Assembly: GCA_023127905.1 (NCBI GenBank)
Contig: JAGMEZ010000448.1
Span: 1 to 10,712, forward strand
Direction: 5' to 3'
Origin: Caldifarciminota bacterium
Lineage (GTDB): Bacteria; Hydrothermota; E44-bin80
DNA length: 10,712 nt
Part shown: positions 1 to 7,398 of the stretch, in pieces
Numbering within the stretch: position 1 is the first letter of the stretch
How the letters are laid out: every line of letters starts with the position of its first letter
The notes under the pieces: model-generated
What the model saw: only the letters and a program-made list of their open reading frames with translations
Told to the model about the DNA's origin: nothing
Database searches by the model: none
Made by a program: the position numbers and the translations under genes

Positions 1-658
1 TTTTAGATAGTTTGTCTGCGAGCCTGGTGGGTTCTGGAAGTCTGTATTTTATTGCAGAAGACAGTACAAGTTTCATTGAGTTTTTTATATCAATAAGATG
101 TCCTGGTGATACAAAAACAGGTTTTACAGATTTCCGGGTTCGTAGAACTGTGCCTATCTTTCTGTTTATTTTATCGAAAAGAAATGAAAAGTCTCCCATT
201 TCTTTGCCCATCTCATTAAATTTACCATATAATCTTGATTTTGCGCATCCTATGGATGGGATGTCAAAAAGAATGCCAATATGTGATGCAATTCCCATCT
301 GAATTGGATGTGCGATACCCTGTCCATCGAACATAAGAATATCTGGTTTAGTTTTAAGTCGTTTTAGCGCTTTTATTATCGATGGACCCTCCCTGAAAGT
401 TAAATAACCGGGGATATATGGAAATGTGAATTTGTCTATAATATAGAGTTCTTCAAGGGTTTCCATCTCAGGATATGAAAGGAGGACTGCTGCAGTGAAG
501 CATTTAAAATTTCTATTATCAAAGGCTGTATCGATGCCACAAACTGTATGTATCTTTTTTTTGAGTGGTTGTATCCGTAATCTTTCCTTCAAAAAGCATT
601 GAATTTCCTTAGCTTCATTTAGGCTAACGTTCCATTTGTGTTTAATTATCTGCTTCAT
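1..658 (-). CDS. nfi: Endonuclease V (deoxyinosine 3'-endonuclease), C-terminus cut by window edge
   Basis: Read by hand from the reverse strand, this frame is open from an ATG at 658 to the left edge (219 codons visible), so only a short C-terminal tail is missing. The protein family is clear. It has the first catalytic Asp in 'CGIDTAF' (about residue 43), the wedge 'PYIPGY' (80-85) followed by 'FREGP' with the catalytic Glu90, 'FDGQGIAHP' with Asp111, 'GIASHIGI', 'SIGCAKSRLYGKF', 'SPGH' and 'YRLPEPTRLAD'. Endonuclease V cuts DNA (or RNA in some lineages) one bond 3' of deoxyinosine, starting alternative excision repair of deaminated adenine in the cytoplasm. The three metal-binding acids and the Tyr wedge are all present, so it should be active. 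No Shine-Dalgarno sequence is visible just before the ATG. It lies 141 bp downstream of the preceding gene and is functionally unlike the upstream cluster, so it may form a separate unit. Confidence 0.95.
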   Translation of the reverse strand, partial: MKQIIKHKWNVSLNEAKEIQCFLKERLRIQPLKKKIHTVCGIDTAFDNRNFKCFTAAVLLSYPEMETLEELYIIDKFTFPYIPGYLTFREGPSIIKALKRLKTKPDILMFDGQGIAHPIQMGIASHIGILFDIPSIGCAKSRLYGKFNEMGKEMGDFSFLFDKINRKIGTVLRTRKSVKPVFVSPGHLIDIKNSMKLVLSSAIKYRLPEPTRLADKLSK

Positions 659-742
659 GATATTAAAATGGGTGAATACAATCCCTTCATTCCTTGATTT
701 TCTACCCCTTTATCGGGGAGAATTAAAGAGAAGAATTGTGTT

Positions 743-782
743 ATATCGGGTAGGCTTGAAGATTTACAAACCTACCCGATAT
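743..782. repeat. Perfect 12-bp inverted repeat in the gap before endonuclease V
   Basis: The arms at 743-754 (atatcgggtagg) and 771-782 (cctacccgatat) are exact reverse complements around a 16-base loop. The repeat starts 17 bases past the stop codon of the small membrane gene and lies upstream of nfi, so it sits where one transcript should end or another begin. On the minus strand no U-run follows the stem, so it is not a classical intrinsic terminator. It could be a U-less terminator, an RNA-processing or stability hairpin, or a protein-binding dyad. The rest of the gap (659-799) holds a smaller hairpin at 705-718 and no convincing promoter. Confidence 0.75.
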
Positions 783-799
783 GATGTATCACTACGCTG

Positions 800-1111
800 T
801 TAAGCGACTGATATAAGGGGTAACAGTATACTGTAGTCACCCATACTGCCAATGATGCCAAATCCAAACATAGCCACCAACGAGCAGATACACCATAAAA
901 CAATCATTATTATCCCTATAATAAGTGTAAGCTTTCCGAGTGCCTTCTCTTCTTTTGTCTTTTTTGTTATCCAAACGATACCAAGAATAACACCAATAAG
1001 GGGGAATAGTATAGCAAGAATAATGAAGAGTGCTTTAAGTCCGCCGGAAACATCACCGCCAGATGGTGTGGGTTCGGTTGGCTCCTCAATTTTTTTTTCT
1101 TCTTCTCCCAT
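800..1111 (-). CDS. Small two-helix membrane protein, unknown function
   Basis: This 103-residue protein is not one I can name. The N-terminal 24 residues are hydrophilic and rich in Glu, Pro and Gly (MGEEEKKIEEPTEPTPSGGD). Two strongly hydrophobic stretches follow (about 25-48 and 61-88), separated by a short charged loop (ITKKTKEEKALGK), which makes it an inner-membrane hairpin protein. The general shape resembles small DUF4190-like membrane proteins, but no diagnostic motif was recognised. A longer reading from a TTG at 1147 is possible. The ATG at 1111 is preferred because a near-perfect Shine-Dalgarno sequence sits at the ideal distance before it. It follows the DUF2085 gene after 74 bp and precedes the inverted repeat, so it may be the last gene of the upstream cluster or have its own weak promoter in the gap. 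Confidence 0.8.
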   Translation of the reverse strand: MGEEEKKIEEPTEPTPSGGDVSGGLKALFIILAILFPLIGVILGIVWITKKTKEEKALGKLTLIIGIIMIVLWCICSLVAMFGFGIIGSMGDYSILLPLISVA

Positions 1112-1113
1112 TA

Positions 1114-1127
1114 GATCACCTCCTTTC
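1114..1127 (-). promoter_or_regulatory. Exceptionally long Shine-Dalgarno sequence
   Basis: The minus strand reads GAAAGGAGGTGATC, which complements 14 bases of the common bacterial 16S rRNA 3' end (gatcacctcctttc). The GGAGG core ends 7 bases before the ATG at 1111. This decides the start of the small membrane gene and predicts strong translation initiation. Confidence 0.9.
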
Positions 1128-1185
1128 AAGAAATTATGACCAGTCAAAAATTTAAATTACGCAGATTACAAATTCATTCAACTTC

Positions 1186-1845
1186 TCACTTGTTAACAAG
1201 GTTATGCAATTTTGTGAGTATAAAGAACTCAATTAAAAACAGAATGAGAGCTGGTGGAAAGATAAGTAATGACTTTTTTATGGTGTTTTTTATATTTGCA
1301 TAGAGTACAAAGAGGCTTATTAGTGTACAGAGTAGTAAGTAGTGTAGTATTCCTATACCTGCAACGGATGCAAATGCAATTGGATAGTATAGTTTTGTGT
1401 TGAAGTGAAATATTAATAGATAAGATGATACAACCAGTAAAAGCAGTAATATTATTTCGTAAGGGGTTTTAATAATATGGTTTTCCTCTGGTGATTCGAA
1501 GATATTATCAATAATGATAGGATATATAAAAAATGGAAGAGAAATTCCTGTAAGAAGCCCTGTTATGAGTCTTATGCTGTTTGTAGTTATCCTGATTCCG
1601 AGATATGAGGTGAATGCGTCAATTCCCATGAGAATAAAGAAAAATACGAATGTAAAAGAGATATACCGAACGGGAATCGCATTTCTTCTTTTTCTTGAAA
1701 GAAGAATAAAAAGGAAAGAAATTAGAGAACCTATATAAATACCGGTATCACGGGCGCAAACAGGTAATTGTTTACCTTCTATGAATATGCTTCTCTCAGG
1801 CAATTGATGGCATACCGCGTATCCAATTTTATCTAAAAATTCCAT
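1186..1845 (-). CDS. DUF2085 family integral membrane protein
   Basis: This is a 219-residue polytopic membrane protein. The N-terminus carries the DUF2085 signature: 'CHQLPERS' at residues 12-19 and 'GKQLPVCARDTGIYIG' at 24-39. The two cysteines (12 and 30) and the ERS/TGIY residues are the conserved core of that family. About six hydrophobic segments follow, roughly 36-50, 60-78, 88-112, 128-147, 152-183 and 191-211. The polar 'SIRLITGLLTGISLPF' stretch sits in the third, another position usually conserved. DUF2085 proteins have no established biochemical role; the paired Cys motif on one membrane face suggests metal or redox chemistry, but that is conjecture. The second Cys is followed by Arg-Asp where many relatives have Arg-Cys. 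The ATG at 1845 has only a weak GAG-type ribosome-binding site. It starts 38 bp after the stop of the exported DUF5683-like gene, consistent with co-transcription. Confidence 0.88.
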   Translation of the reverse strand: MEFLDKIGYAVCHQLPERSIFIEGKQLPVCARDTGIYIGSLISFLFILLSRKRRNAIPVRYISFTFVFFFILMGIDAFTSYLGIRITTNSIRLITGLLTGISLPFFIYPIIIDNIFESPEENHIIKTPYEIILLLLLVVSSYLLIFHFNTKLYYPIAFASVAGIGILHYLLLCTLISLFVLYANIKNTIKKSLLIFPPALILFLIEFFILTKLHNLVNK

Positions 1846-1883
1846 AATTTCTCAGAAGTCAGATGATAGATATAGGGGATAGA

Positions 1884-2588
1884 TTAAAATTTGTATGTGA
1901 AACCAAAACCATCGGGTTTAATGTGAATTCCCCATTTCATTTCTTCAATTTTTTTATTGTAATTTCGAGCATTCCTTGACGAGGTGATAGCAGCGATTAA
2001 TCGATTCAGAATTGCGAAACCAGACATAAAGGTTGCTCTCTGGAACGTTTCCCTTGTTGAAATCCTCATTTTTCTGTATTTCTTAAAAGAATCATTTTCC
2101 TTCCATTCCCATGCGTTTGTTCCAAAATAACCATTCTGCTGAACGTACTGATTTTGTAAATCGGGATCGTCTGGATAGAGAAGTCGAGCATCTTCTCTTA
2201 TATATTCGTTGTATTCCTCGTTTGTCCTGTAAAGCTCAGCTGCATCGTAATAATCTTCTGACTTGGATGTCAGGTTTGTACCAGCATTTTCATGGGAATA
2301 CAACATATAATTATCTTTCTGGATATTACCATAATACTGAAGACCGAGATATCCAAGCCATATTGCAACCTCAGTACCAAGAAGAACCTTTCCTGTTCCT
2401 TTGTTGCCAGCATAAAAGTCCCCCAAACCTGGAAGCATTATTGAGTACATCATAGCTTTTGGCATCGATTTTTTTTGTGGTCGTTTGAGAACACTGCCTA
2501 CATAAGTGTTCTCTAATTCTTCAACCTCTTTTGAAAAAAGAGAAAATGCAATAAAAAGAATAAGCAGTGATGTGACTGTTTTTTTCAT
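1884..2588 (-). CDS. Exported DUF5683-like protein
   Basis: This 234-residue protein begins with a clear signal peptide (MKKTVTSLLILFIAFSLFS, cleavage likely just before KEVEE). Residues about 44-90 hold the 'MMYSIMLPGLGDFYAGNKGT' motif followed by 'GKVLLGTEVAIWLGYLGLQY', the pattern of DUF5683-type proteins. There, a Pro-Gly-x-Gly turn and a Tyr-x-Gly-Asn/Gly-Lys step precede a hydrophobic helix. A charged, Tyr/Asn/Glu-rich middle (about 92-170) has no recognisable fold. The part at about 178-210 (TFMSGFAILNRLIAAITSSR) is a second hydrophobic helix of the same family. The protein ends in alternating residues and a terminal Phe (GFGFTYKF), which would suit an outer-membrane strand but is weak evidence. 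The function of the family is unknown. A good AAAGGAGA ribosome-binding site overlaps the stop codon of the protease gene, so translation of the two is probably coupled. Confidence 0.8.
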   Translation of the reverse strand: MKKTVTSLLILFIAFSLFSKEVEELENTYVGSVLKRPQKKSMPKAMMYSIMLPGLGDFYAGNKGTGKVLLGTEVAIWLGYLGLQYYGNIQKDNYMLYSHENAGTNLTSKSEDYYDAAELYRTNEEYNEYIREDARLLYPDDPDLQNQYVQQNGYFGTNAWEWKENDSFKKYRKMRISTRETFQRATFMSGFAILNRLIAAITSSRNARNYNKKIEEMKWGIHIKPDGFGFTYKF

Positions 2589-2592
2589 AGTG

Positions 2593-2600
2593 TCTCCTTT
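2593..2600 (-). promoter_or_regulatory. Ribosome-binding site overlapping the protease stop codon
   Basis: The minus strand reads AAAGGAGA, 4-5 bases before the ATG at 2588. Its first bases overlap the protease TAA stop at 2599-2601, which points to translational coupling of protease and DUF5683-like gene. Confidence 0.8.
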
Positions 2601-5600
2601 ATTTTATGATAGCAAATTTTTTATTATAAACAATTCGTTCTGTACCCCTTTGGGCGATAACCTGACATATGTAAACACCAGGGGCAATATCCCATAGATT
2701 TACATTGTTATCATTGTATCCCTGGTCCTTTTTTCCATCAAATTCCTTCAAAATGTTACCTGCAACATTGTATATTTTTAACGATACTCTATCTATATTC
2801 TCACCAAGTTCATAGCGAATGGTTCCAGTATTTCCAATTATGGGATTTGGATATATATAGAAACTATTTTCGGAAATTATGTTTTGTAATACCCGAGTGT
2901 TCTCTGGAAGTAGGGAATCGGGATACACGGCATTATGTTTAATATCCCTTCTCAGAAATGGCCAGGTGACATTCTCTTCGGAATATTGTGCTGGTATATC
3001 CCATGCATATATTCCCGAGTTATCGGCAGCTGCAACAATTTCAATGTTAGTATCGTCATCAAGGTTTACTATGCAGGGAGTTGAATAAGCACTCCCACCG
3101 CAAGAGAGAGGGAAGCCTGCAAGTTTTTCTCCTCTATAATTGAAACCATATATTCTGTTGTTGAGTGAACCGATGAGAATATCTACCATATCATCGTCAT
3201 CGACATCGGCGAGTGTAATGGATGACTGAAAGCTGAGTGAGTCACCTGAATCTATTGGAAAACCGTTTAGAAGCGCTCCATTTTTATCGAAGGCGTACAA
3301 TCTTGTTCCTGCAGCTATAACAACATCAAGAAAACCATCTCCATCGAGGTCTGAAATTGCAGGTGTTGAAAAGAATGTTGTGTCTTTAATATTCTTCTGC
3401 CATTCAATATTTCCACCTTCGTCGATGCAAGTGATTTCTCCTTGTCCGCTAGTGACTACTATCTCGAACGTACCATCCCTGTCCATATCTCCTGCAACAG
3501 GTGACGAAGCTGTAAAACTGAGGCTCTCAGATAGTTTCTTCCAGATAATCTCTCCATCTGTACTTATTTTGTATAACTGTCCATCATTTGTAAAAACATA
3601 GAGATGATCATTAATGAGGAGTGGAGTAGACCATATCCAGTGTCCAAGCATAACCGGGAAGCCGGGGATTAGACTCAGTGTGTCATTCTGAAATTTTAAT
3701 GCATAGATACGCATATCATCAGACCCTATCACAATGTCCTCTATCCCATCTTCATCGATATCAGCGATAAGGGGAGTTGTAATGATTCCGCCATTGGTCT
3801 GGTATGTATCGAGAAGCTGTATTCCATTTCCAATGATACTATCAGCCCTCCATACATAGATCATTCCATTCGTTGCAGCTGAAATGATGTCTGTATGCCC
3901 GTCTCCGTTTACATCACCAAGTCCAACAGTGGAATATGTATAGTACCAGTATGCTCCACTTATAAACTCTGCTACAACACCTTCTGGGTCAGCTGTGTAT
4001 GTGGATCCATCGCTATTGAATATGAGCAATCTTCCAGCAATTGTATCAACAGTATCTTTATATCCTACTGAGCCTATGATAATCTCTTTTTCACCATTGT
4101 TGTCAATATCGTAAACAATAGGTGAATTAACATCGAATCCGTCCTTATGGAAGATAGGGAAACCTTCCTGTCCCCATTCATATTTAACATCAAATGTCAT
4201 TATTTCACCAGGTTCAGATATATTATAGATTTTAAGATGGGTTTTACAGTAAGAATTATCATCAGTATTTGGTATTGTATGGTCAGTGAATTCATTATTT
4301 GTATTACCCTCATAGAATACATCGTTCGGTGTTCCATAAAATGTTGCATTAAGATTGTATACATCCCAGAAAGGTTTCTCAAAGTCCTGAATGCCGTCAG
4401 CTTCCTCCATATCTATGCCTTTAGGGCTTCCTGCATTAACTGCGTTTGTTGAATCATTAAAGCCGAGAGCAATCTTTTTTTCGTCGATGTGCCAGATTTC
4501 GAGTCCACCACTATTTGCCTCAGGAGGAAGGGAGATATCATAGTCGTCTACTTTAACCAGTACAGCCTGTTTCCATACCCTGAAGCCATTTGAGTCGATA
4601 ACTACCCCATTGAATGTATCGGGAGGAAAAGAGTGGGTTGTATCCGGGTTCATAAATGTGTACCTGTTGGCAACGAGGAAGTATTCGTTTGCATTTATAG
4701 GTATTTTTATAACTTCATTAACCGTTGTATCTTCGATACCAAGATATGAAACTTTTATCCCGGTTGTATCGTGATCGACAGTAACAGGTTCTATGAACCT
4801 GAGTCTGTCATTGGGAGCAGAATGGGGATGGACAAAATATTCAAATGTTGCTTCCCAAGAGGAGGTATGAGGGGGGACAAGTCCATCAAGGTTCCAATTC
4901 CCCGTACCCATTAATGCCCAGCCACCAGCGCCCATTGTTTTTCCAGATGTATCATAAAGGTCGGGTAACCCTATCTGATGTCCGAATTCATGAGCAAGTC
5001 CTCCTTGTATGAATGCTGCAAAACCATCCTGTTTTGCAGTTTCGCAATAGATTACCGCATCAGATATAGTATCTGTTCTGTTATTTGCAAAGATAGGTTC
5101 ACCAAAGAAATATTCAGCTCCTCCTATAAAGACTGCAGCAAGGTCATATGGACTATTGCCCCAATCCGTCTGCCACATACTACCCGCATGAAAAATTATA
5201 TATGAGTCAAAATCAGAAAAATCAATGTCCGCCTGAGAATCAGTATCGGAAACTGCAATTGCATCCTTTAGTAGATTAAAAAGACCACTTACGAAATTAT
5301 ACGGGTCACCATAGTAAGTCATCTTATGAGGAACTGTGTATGAAGAATCTTTTTGCTCTGGCACTATTTTCCACTCTATCCAGAGTTTATGGTTTGTATC
5401 ATCCCAGTAATAATTTCGCAATGCCTCGAGTTGATGATGAAAATAGAGAGAGTCGTGAGCCGGTTCATACCAGAGATTGCGTTCACCATTTTCGTATTCC
5501 TGACCAAAAGTTGTATCGGGTTCAAGCACCATCTTTCCATTGCCCGTTGTCAAAGATGTGGAATCTTCAAGAAAGTTTATTCTAAGAGCAAGTACATGCA

Positions 5601-5889
5601 GAGTTTCAGGGATCTGCCGGGCAATTTCTGGCGTCATAGTTTTCAACCTCTCCTCAAATTTTCTACCGAGTATATTTCTCTTTGAGGGTTGAGAAAGGTA
5701 TTTTTTGGCAAGTGGATCCCTCTCAAATATTTTTTTCTCCTGTTCAAAGATGTGCTTTTTGAATTCAGGGTTTTTTCCAAGGGTTGATAACCAGTTATTT
5801 GAATTTAGGATACTGTAAAAGATAGTGAAAAAGATCAGGAAAGTAATTAAGATTATATTAATGTTATTTTTAAGTTTTATCTGATGCAT
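2599..5889 (-). CDS. Exported M6-type metalloprotease with FG-GAP propeller and C-terminal sorting-type tail
   Basis: This 1096-residue exported protein has a basic N-terminus and hydrophobic segment (about 10-28) as signal peptide or anchor, then a charged helical stretch (about 35-100) that looks like a propeptide. The catalytic domain carries the M6 (immune inhibitor A-like) zinc signature 'HEFGHQIGLPDLYD' at 300-313: His300, Glu301, His304 and Asp310. A Met-turn 'WALMGTGNW' follows around Met327. From about 580 to 970 there are eight tandem FG-GAP/VCBS-like units, seven with an acidic loop such as 'DVNGDG' or 'DLDGDG' that normally binds calcium. The last ~88 residues (YPNP, 'TIRYEL', 'LKIYNVAG', 'APGVYICQV', final KKFAIIK) match the type IX/FlgD-like C-terminal domain. 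It likely degrades protein at or outside the cell surface. An upstream in-frame ATG at 5907 lacks a ribosome-binding site, so 5889 is chosen. It begins 27 bp after the sigma-54 activator's stop. Confidence 0.92.
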   Translation of the reverse strand: MHQIKLKNNINIILITFLIFFTIFYSILNSNNWLSTLGKNPEFKKHIFEQEKKIFERDPLAKKYLSQPSKRNILGRKFEERLKTMTPEIARQIPETLHVLALRINFLEDSTSLTTGNGKMVLEPDTTFGQEYENGERNLWYEPAHDSLYFHHQLEALRNYYWDDTNHKLWIEWKIVPEQKDSSYTVPHKMTYYGDPYNFVSGLFNLLKDAIAVSDTDSQADIDFSDFDSYIIFHAGSMWQTDWGNSPYDLAAVFIGGAEYFFGEPIFANNRTDTISDAVIYCETAKQDGFAAFIQGGLAHEFGHQIGLPDLYDTSGKTMGAGGWALMGTGNWNLDGLVPPHTSSWEATFEYFVHPHSAPNDRLRFIEPVTVDHDTTGIKVSYLGIEDTTVNEVIKIPINANEYFLVANRYTFMNPDTTHSFPPDTFNGVVIDSNGFRVWKQAVLVKVDDYDISLPPEANSGGLEIWHIDEKKIALGFNDSTNAVNAGSPKGIDMEEADGIQDFEKPFWDVYNLNATFYGTPNDVFYEGNTNNEFTDHTIPNTDDNSYCKTHLKIYNISEPGEIMTFDVKYEWGQEGFPIFHKDGFDVNSPIVYDIDNNGEKEIIIGSVGYKDTVDTIAGRLLIFNSDGSTYTADPEGVVAEFISGAYWYYTYSTVGLGDVNGDGHTDIISAATNGMIYVWRADSIIGNGIQLLDTYQTNGGIITTPLIADIDEDGIEDIVIGSDDMRIYALKFQNDTLSLIPGFPVMLGHWIWSTPLLINDHLYVFTNDGQLYKISTDGEIIWKKLSESLSFTASSPVAGDMDRDGTFEIVVTSGQGEITCIDEGGNIEWQKNIKDTTFFSTPAISDLDGDGFLDVVIAAGTRLYAFDKNGALLNGFPIDSGDSLSFQSSITLADVDDDDMVDILIGSLNNRIYGFNYRGEKLAGFPLSCGGSAYSTPCIVNLDDDTNIEIVAAADNSGIYAWDIPAQYSEENVTWPFLRRDIKHNAVYPDSLLPENTRVLQNIISENSFYIYPNPIIGNTGTIRYELGENIDRVSLKIYNVAGNILKEFDGKKDQGYNDNNVNLWDIAPGVYICQVIAQRGTERIVYNKKFAIIK

Positions 5890-5894
5890 TGTTA

Positions 5895-5904
5895 CTCCTC
5901 TTTT
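5895..5904 (-). promoter_or_regulatory. Ribosome-binding site deciding the protease start
   Basis: The minus strand reads AAAAGAGGAG, with AGGAG ending 5 bases before the ATG at 5889. It lies inside the reading frame that would start at the upstream ATG (5907), so the shorter protein beginning MHQIKLK is favoured. Confidence 0.8.
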
Positions 5905-5916
5905 CATAGTTACTAT

Positions 5917-7395
5917 TTAACCTTTTATTATATAATTCTTGATTTTAGTATGCAGTGTTCTGAGACTGATTCCAAGAATTCTTGCTGCCTCCTTTCTGTT
6001 TCCTGCAAGTTTTTCAATCGTTAACTTAATTAATGCCTTTTCCATTTCTGAGATACTCATACCATATTTGATATGAGGAAATGGTGTTCTTGAAATAATT
6101 TCAGGTGGAAGGTCATCCACCCGTATCTTTCCTTCCCCAGCCATTACAACAGAAAAGGAAATTGCATTTTGAAGCTCTCTAATATTTCCTGGCCAGGGAT
6201 ATTCTATTAGTCTTTTCATTGCTTCACGGGTAACTTTTAAATTTGGATATTGTTTGAGAAAATAGCTAACAAGGAGAGGAATGTCATCTCTTCTCTTTCT
6301 CAATGGCGGGATGCTTATCTTTACAACTTTTAGCCTGTAGTAAAGGTCATCTCTAAAATTGCCTTTTGAAACTTCCGCATCGAGATTTTTATTTGTTGCA
6401 GAGATAATTCTAACGTTTAGTTTCTTCTCTACATTGTTACCAAGCATTCGTATTGTTCCATCCTCGAGGAATCTAAGAAGTTTTGTTTGCGTTTGAAGTT
6501 GAACTTCTCCTATTTCGTCAAGAAAGAATGTTCCGCCATCTGCTTCTTCCAATAGTCCGATTTTATCATGGTCTGCACCTGTAAATGCTCCTTTTTTATA
6601 ACCAAACAGTTCGCTCTCAAGCAGGGTTTCAGGAAGGGCTCCACAGTATTGCGCAATGAATTTCTTGTCTTTTCGTGTCCCAAGTCTGTGTATTGTTCGT
6701 GCGATTAATTCCTTACCGGTTCCACTTTCTCCTTGTATAAGGATTGGAACTTCGTTGTTTATAACTTTACTGACAAGGAACAACACTTTCTTCATTTCAG
6801 TACTTGTTCCGATTATATCTTCATATCCTCCAGAAAATCTAACCTGTAGCTTCAATCGGACATTCTCATTTGAAAGTTTCTCCTTCAACCTTGCATTCTC
6901 AATAGCAATTCCTGCTAAGTTCGCAAAAGCGGATAAGTATGCAAGACTGCTATTATTAAATACATTCTTTTGTGTTATTGCGTCGACATATAATAATCCT
7001 AAACATTTATTTTTATTGAGGAGGGGTACAGCAAGAATAGAAAGAATTCTAAACATTATTACACTTTCTGAGTTCGCAAACCTTGGGTCATGATGAGCAT
7101 TGCTGGTGAGAATAGGTTTTCCTGAATAAAAAACCTTATCCATTATTGTTTTTGATAACATTGTAGGTTTCTTAATTGTTTTCTTGTCCATTTTTCGTGC
7201 AACCTTTATTTCAAGCGCTTTTCCTTCTTTAAGCATTAGGAAACCCCTTTCTGCTCCAGTTGTTTTTATTGCAAGATCCATGATTTTTTTTAGCAGTGCA
7301 TTCAGTTCGGTGATTGAATTGAGAATCTTGCTTACTTTGTAAAGGGTGAAAAGCTCATCCTTTTTAATGTTCTTTTCAATGTAATCTTTTCTCAT
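5917..7395 (-). CDS. Sigma-54-dependent transcriptional activator (GAF-AAA+-Fis HTH)
   Basis: This 492-residue protein has the NtrC-class layout. Residues about 25-172 form a GAF domain ('TTGAERGFLML', 'AVPLLNKNKCLGLLYVDA', 'LSAFANLAGIAIENARL'). The AAA+ domain spans about 190-420, with Walker A 'GESGTGKE' at 222-229, the sigma-54 contact loop 'GAFTGA' at 269-274, Walker B 'GGTFFLDEIGE' at 287-297, arginine-finger region 'FRDDLYYRL' at 347-355 and sensor II 'WPGNIREL' at 401-408. A Fis-type helix-turn-helix lies at the end (about 448-490, 'GNRKEAARILGISLRTLHTKI'). All ATPase and GAFTGA elements are intact, so it should remodel sigma-54 RNA polymerase and bind enhancer-like sites. There is no receiver domain; the GAF domain would take the signal (a small ligand, or coupling to the kinase in the same operon, which is inference). 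It starts 3 bp after the preceding lipoprotein's stop, with only a weak GAG ribosome-binding site, so translational coupling is likely. Confidence 0.95.
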   Translation of the reverse strand: MRKDYIEKNIKKDELFTLYKVSKILNSITELNALLKKIMDLAIKTTGAERGFLMLKEGKALEIKVARKMDKKTIKKPTMLSKTIMDKVFYSGKPILTSNAHHDPRFANSESVIMFRILSILAVPLLNKNKCLGLLYVDAITQKNVFNNSSLAYLSAFANLAGIAIENARLKEKLSNENVRLKLQVRFSGGYEDIIGTSTEMKKVLFLVSKVINNEVPILIQGESGTGKELIARTIHRLGTRKDKKFIAQYCGALPETLLESELFGYKKGAFTGADHDKIGLLEEADGGTFFLDEIGEVQLQTQTKLLRFLEDGTIRMLGNNVEKKLNVRIISATNKNLDAEVSKGNFRDDLYYRLKVVKISIPPLRKRRDDIPLLVSYFLKQYPNLKVTREAMKRLIEYPWPGNIRELQNAISFSVVMAGEGKIRVDDLPPEIISRTPFPHIKYGMSISEMEKALIKLTIEKLAGNRKEAARILGISLRTLHTKIKNYIIKG

Positions 7396-7398
7396 ATT

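Noticed and set aside
12..302. Plus-strand open frame at the left edge
   Set aside because: It is a shadow of endonuclease V, whose conserved motifs are read on the minus strand over the same bases.
743..782. Classical intrinsic terminator
   Set aside because: The stem is strong, but neither strand has a T-run directly after it, so only an inverted repeat is called.
852..1139. 95-codon plus-strand frame opposite the small membrane gene
   Set aside because: The minus-strand frame has an excellent Shine-Dalgarno sequence and clean membrane helices; the hydrophobic look of the plus frame mirrors them.
1128..1185. Internal promoter before the small membrane gene
   Set aside because: A TTGAAT-like -35 can be paired only with a poor -10 box; the match is no better than expected in AT-rich DNA.
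1189..1200. 12-bp palindrome cttgttaacaag
   Set aside because: It has no loop, lies in the last codons of the DUF2085 gene, and has no supporting context as an operator or terminator.
2111..2455. 114-codon plus-strand open frame
   Set aside because: It is antisense to the DUF5683-like gene, whose signal peptide, motif and ribosome-binding site are convincing; the plus-strand product has no family features.
5890..5907. Longer protease start at the ATG at 5907
   Set aside because: No ribosome-binding site precedes it, and the good one (5895-5904) lies inside this extension, favouring the ATG at 5889.
6656..7093. 145-codon plus-strand open frame
   Set aside because: It lies antisense within the GAF and AAA+ coding region of the sigma-54 activator, has no ribosome-binding site and shows no recognisable domain.
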